64,000 nt of DNA from Microbacterium sp. SS28 (GTDB taxonomy: Bacteria > Actinomycetota > Actinomycetes > Actinomycetales > Microbacteriaceae). The position numbers and the translations under genes were made by a program. A model generated the notes under the pieces. That model was not told the DNA's origin, made no database searches, and saw only the letters and a list, made by a program, of their open reading frames with translations. Below are positions 63,271-64,000 of the stretch, one piece after another; the stretch's first letter is position 1, and the number at the start of each line of letters is the position of its first letter. Location of the stretch: contig NZ_JAKWJP010000002.1 in the NCBI RefSeq assembly GCF_022761035.1, positions 310,001 through 374,000 on the forward strand, given 5' to 3'.

Positions 63271-64000
63271 TCAGCGGAGGGACTTGCGGTAGCCGGCGGC
63301 GACTGCCGCCGATTCGGTGCTGAAGCACTCTTCAGGGTTGGTGGCGTCGTAGAACTGGCCGCCGGGCATGTGGTAGATCATCGAGTCGGCGTTGCCCTTG
63401 ATCGGTGCCCATGCAGGGCAGTTCCACGTTCCCGTGATGGGTTTGGTGCGGCTGGGGTATCCGACAGCGCCGGTTGCCGCGGAGGTGGCGGACGCTCCGA
63501 GGTAGCCGGTCGCGGAGCCGGTGACTTGGACGGCGATGCTCTTGCCCGCGAGTGCCGAGGTGAGGAGGAGGGTGCTACCCGTGCCGGAGACCGGCGATCC
63601 GTTGGCATACCACTGATATGAGAACTGGGTGCCGGCGGTCCACGGACCCGGGTTCGCCGAGAGAGTGCTGTTCACTGTCGTCGTGCCACTTATCGTGGGC
63701 TGGCCGACGGTCATGCAGCCGAGGTTGGCGGCGGCGGCATCACCGACCGACTTCGTGTCCCCCATCACGACCCGGGCCGAGCCGCCGACCCGGTTCAGCG
63801 AGACGTGCACGGCTTCCGGAACACACGGCTGGGCAGTGATGTAGAGCGGGGCGCGCAGGTAACCGGCCAGTGCCGCCGCGGAGAGCGCGTCGGGGAAGTT
63901 CGACCCTGCAGCCACGAACGCGGTACTGACGGCGCCCGGGAAGTAGGCGTCGTTGATCATCGCCGCGGTTTCGTAGCGTCCTGCTCCCCCGTAGCGCGTC
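63271..64000 (-). CDS. CWB2 / Ig-like / sunset-domain surface protein (N-terminus outside window)
   Basis: At least 243 residues; the 5' end is beyond 64000. It begins within a CWB2 cell-wall-binding repeat (TRYGGAGRYETAAMINDAYF, then FVAAGSNFPDALSAAALAG). An Ig-like repeat follows (TAGTQFSYQWYANGSPVSG). The end is a sunset-type domain (WNCPAWAPIKGNADSMIYH then FYDATNPEECFSTESAAVAA). CWB2 repeats hold proteins on the wall. The other parts suggest an exported, wall-attached protein of unknown ligand. Confidence 0.82.
   Translation of the reverse strand, partial: TRYGGAGRYETAAMINDAYFPGAVSTAFVAAGSNFPDALSAAALAGYLRAPLYITAQPCVPEAVHVSLNRVGGSARVVMGDTKSVGDAAAANLGCMTVGQPTISGTTTVNSTLSANPGPWTAGTQFSYQWYANGSPVSGTGSTLLLTSALAGKSIAVQVTGSATGYLGASATSAATGAVGYPSRTKPITGTWNCPAWAPIKGNADSMIYHMPGGQFYDATNPEECFSTESAAVAAGYRKSLR

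Overview
The window is high-GC actinobacterial chromosome and looks like a member of Microbacteriaceae, probably Microbacterium or a close relative. The reasons are the very high third-position GC, frequent GTG/TTG starts, a run of actinobacterium-specific families (DUF3000, DUF3093, DUF3159, DUF3710, DUF4191, DUF4193, DUF7455, SepH), GlnR-type boxes upstream of amtB and glnA, and the GTATCGAAA-type extragenic repeats I associate with that family. The genus is an inference from gene content, not from a marker comparison.

Region 1 (1-9475) is accessory metabolism. A leftward operon encodes a fatty-acid alpha-dioxygenase-like haem peroxidase, an NTF2/SnoaL-fold protein and a cytochrome P450 whose I-helix lacks the usual acid/threonine pair and carries Gly-Gly instead, as in hydroperoxide-metabolising P450s. 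Diverging from it are a GMC (cholesterol-oxidase-like) flavoprotein with a four-cysteine cluster and a coupled alpha/beta hydrolase with Cys in place of the nucleophilic Ser. Together they could form a bacterial oxylipin/hydroperoxide pathway. An AlkD-like protein, a secreted Ig-domain protein and a KTSC protein follow.

Region 2 (9572-18732) is a 9.2 kb integrated element inserted in the 3' end of a tRNA-Val(GAC) gene. It has an integrase, small regulators, a RepA-like RecA-fold ATPase with iteron-like repeats, an HK97-type capsid protein, a prohead protease and a short tape-measure-like protein. It has no terminase, portal or tail genes. This is the layout of a capsid-encoding phage satellite. 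Three tRNA genes (Val, Cys, Gly) lie on the minus strand at and beyond its right end, and a second tRNA-Val(CAC) lies on the plus strand.

Region 3 (19292-46656) is mostly core genome: a PemK/MazF-like protein, amtB, zapE, sulfurtransferase-sufE, a reductase, DUF3000-RNase D, fadA-fadB with a TetR regulator, dxs, acnA behind a 24-bp palindrome, DUF3159-DUF3710-dut, DUF3093, DUF4193, sepH, a phosphodiesterase-like protein, and topoisomerase IV parC and parE.

Region 4 (46825-64000) holds a DUF7455 protein, a coupled pair of complementary, half-degenerate alanine racemases (one keeps the PLP lysine, the other the C-terminal catalytic tyrosine), an ATP-grasp enzyme, a CofE-like ligase, the principal sigma factor, a PAC2 protein, a 44-bp tandem repeat array, pepA-lpdA-E2, DUF4191, an RDD membrane protein, glnA, and at the right edge a decayed CWB2 surface-protein gene beside an intact CWB2/Ig/sunset-domain gene that runs off the window.

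The three most interesting items are the dioxygenase/P450 locus, the satellite, and the apparent split alanine racemase.
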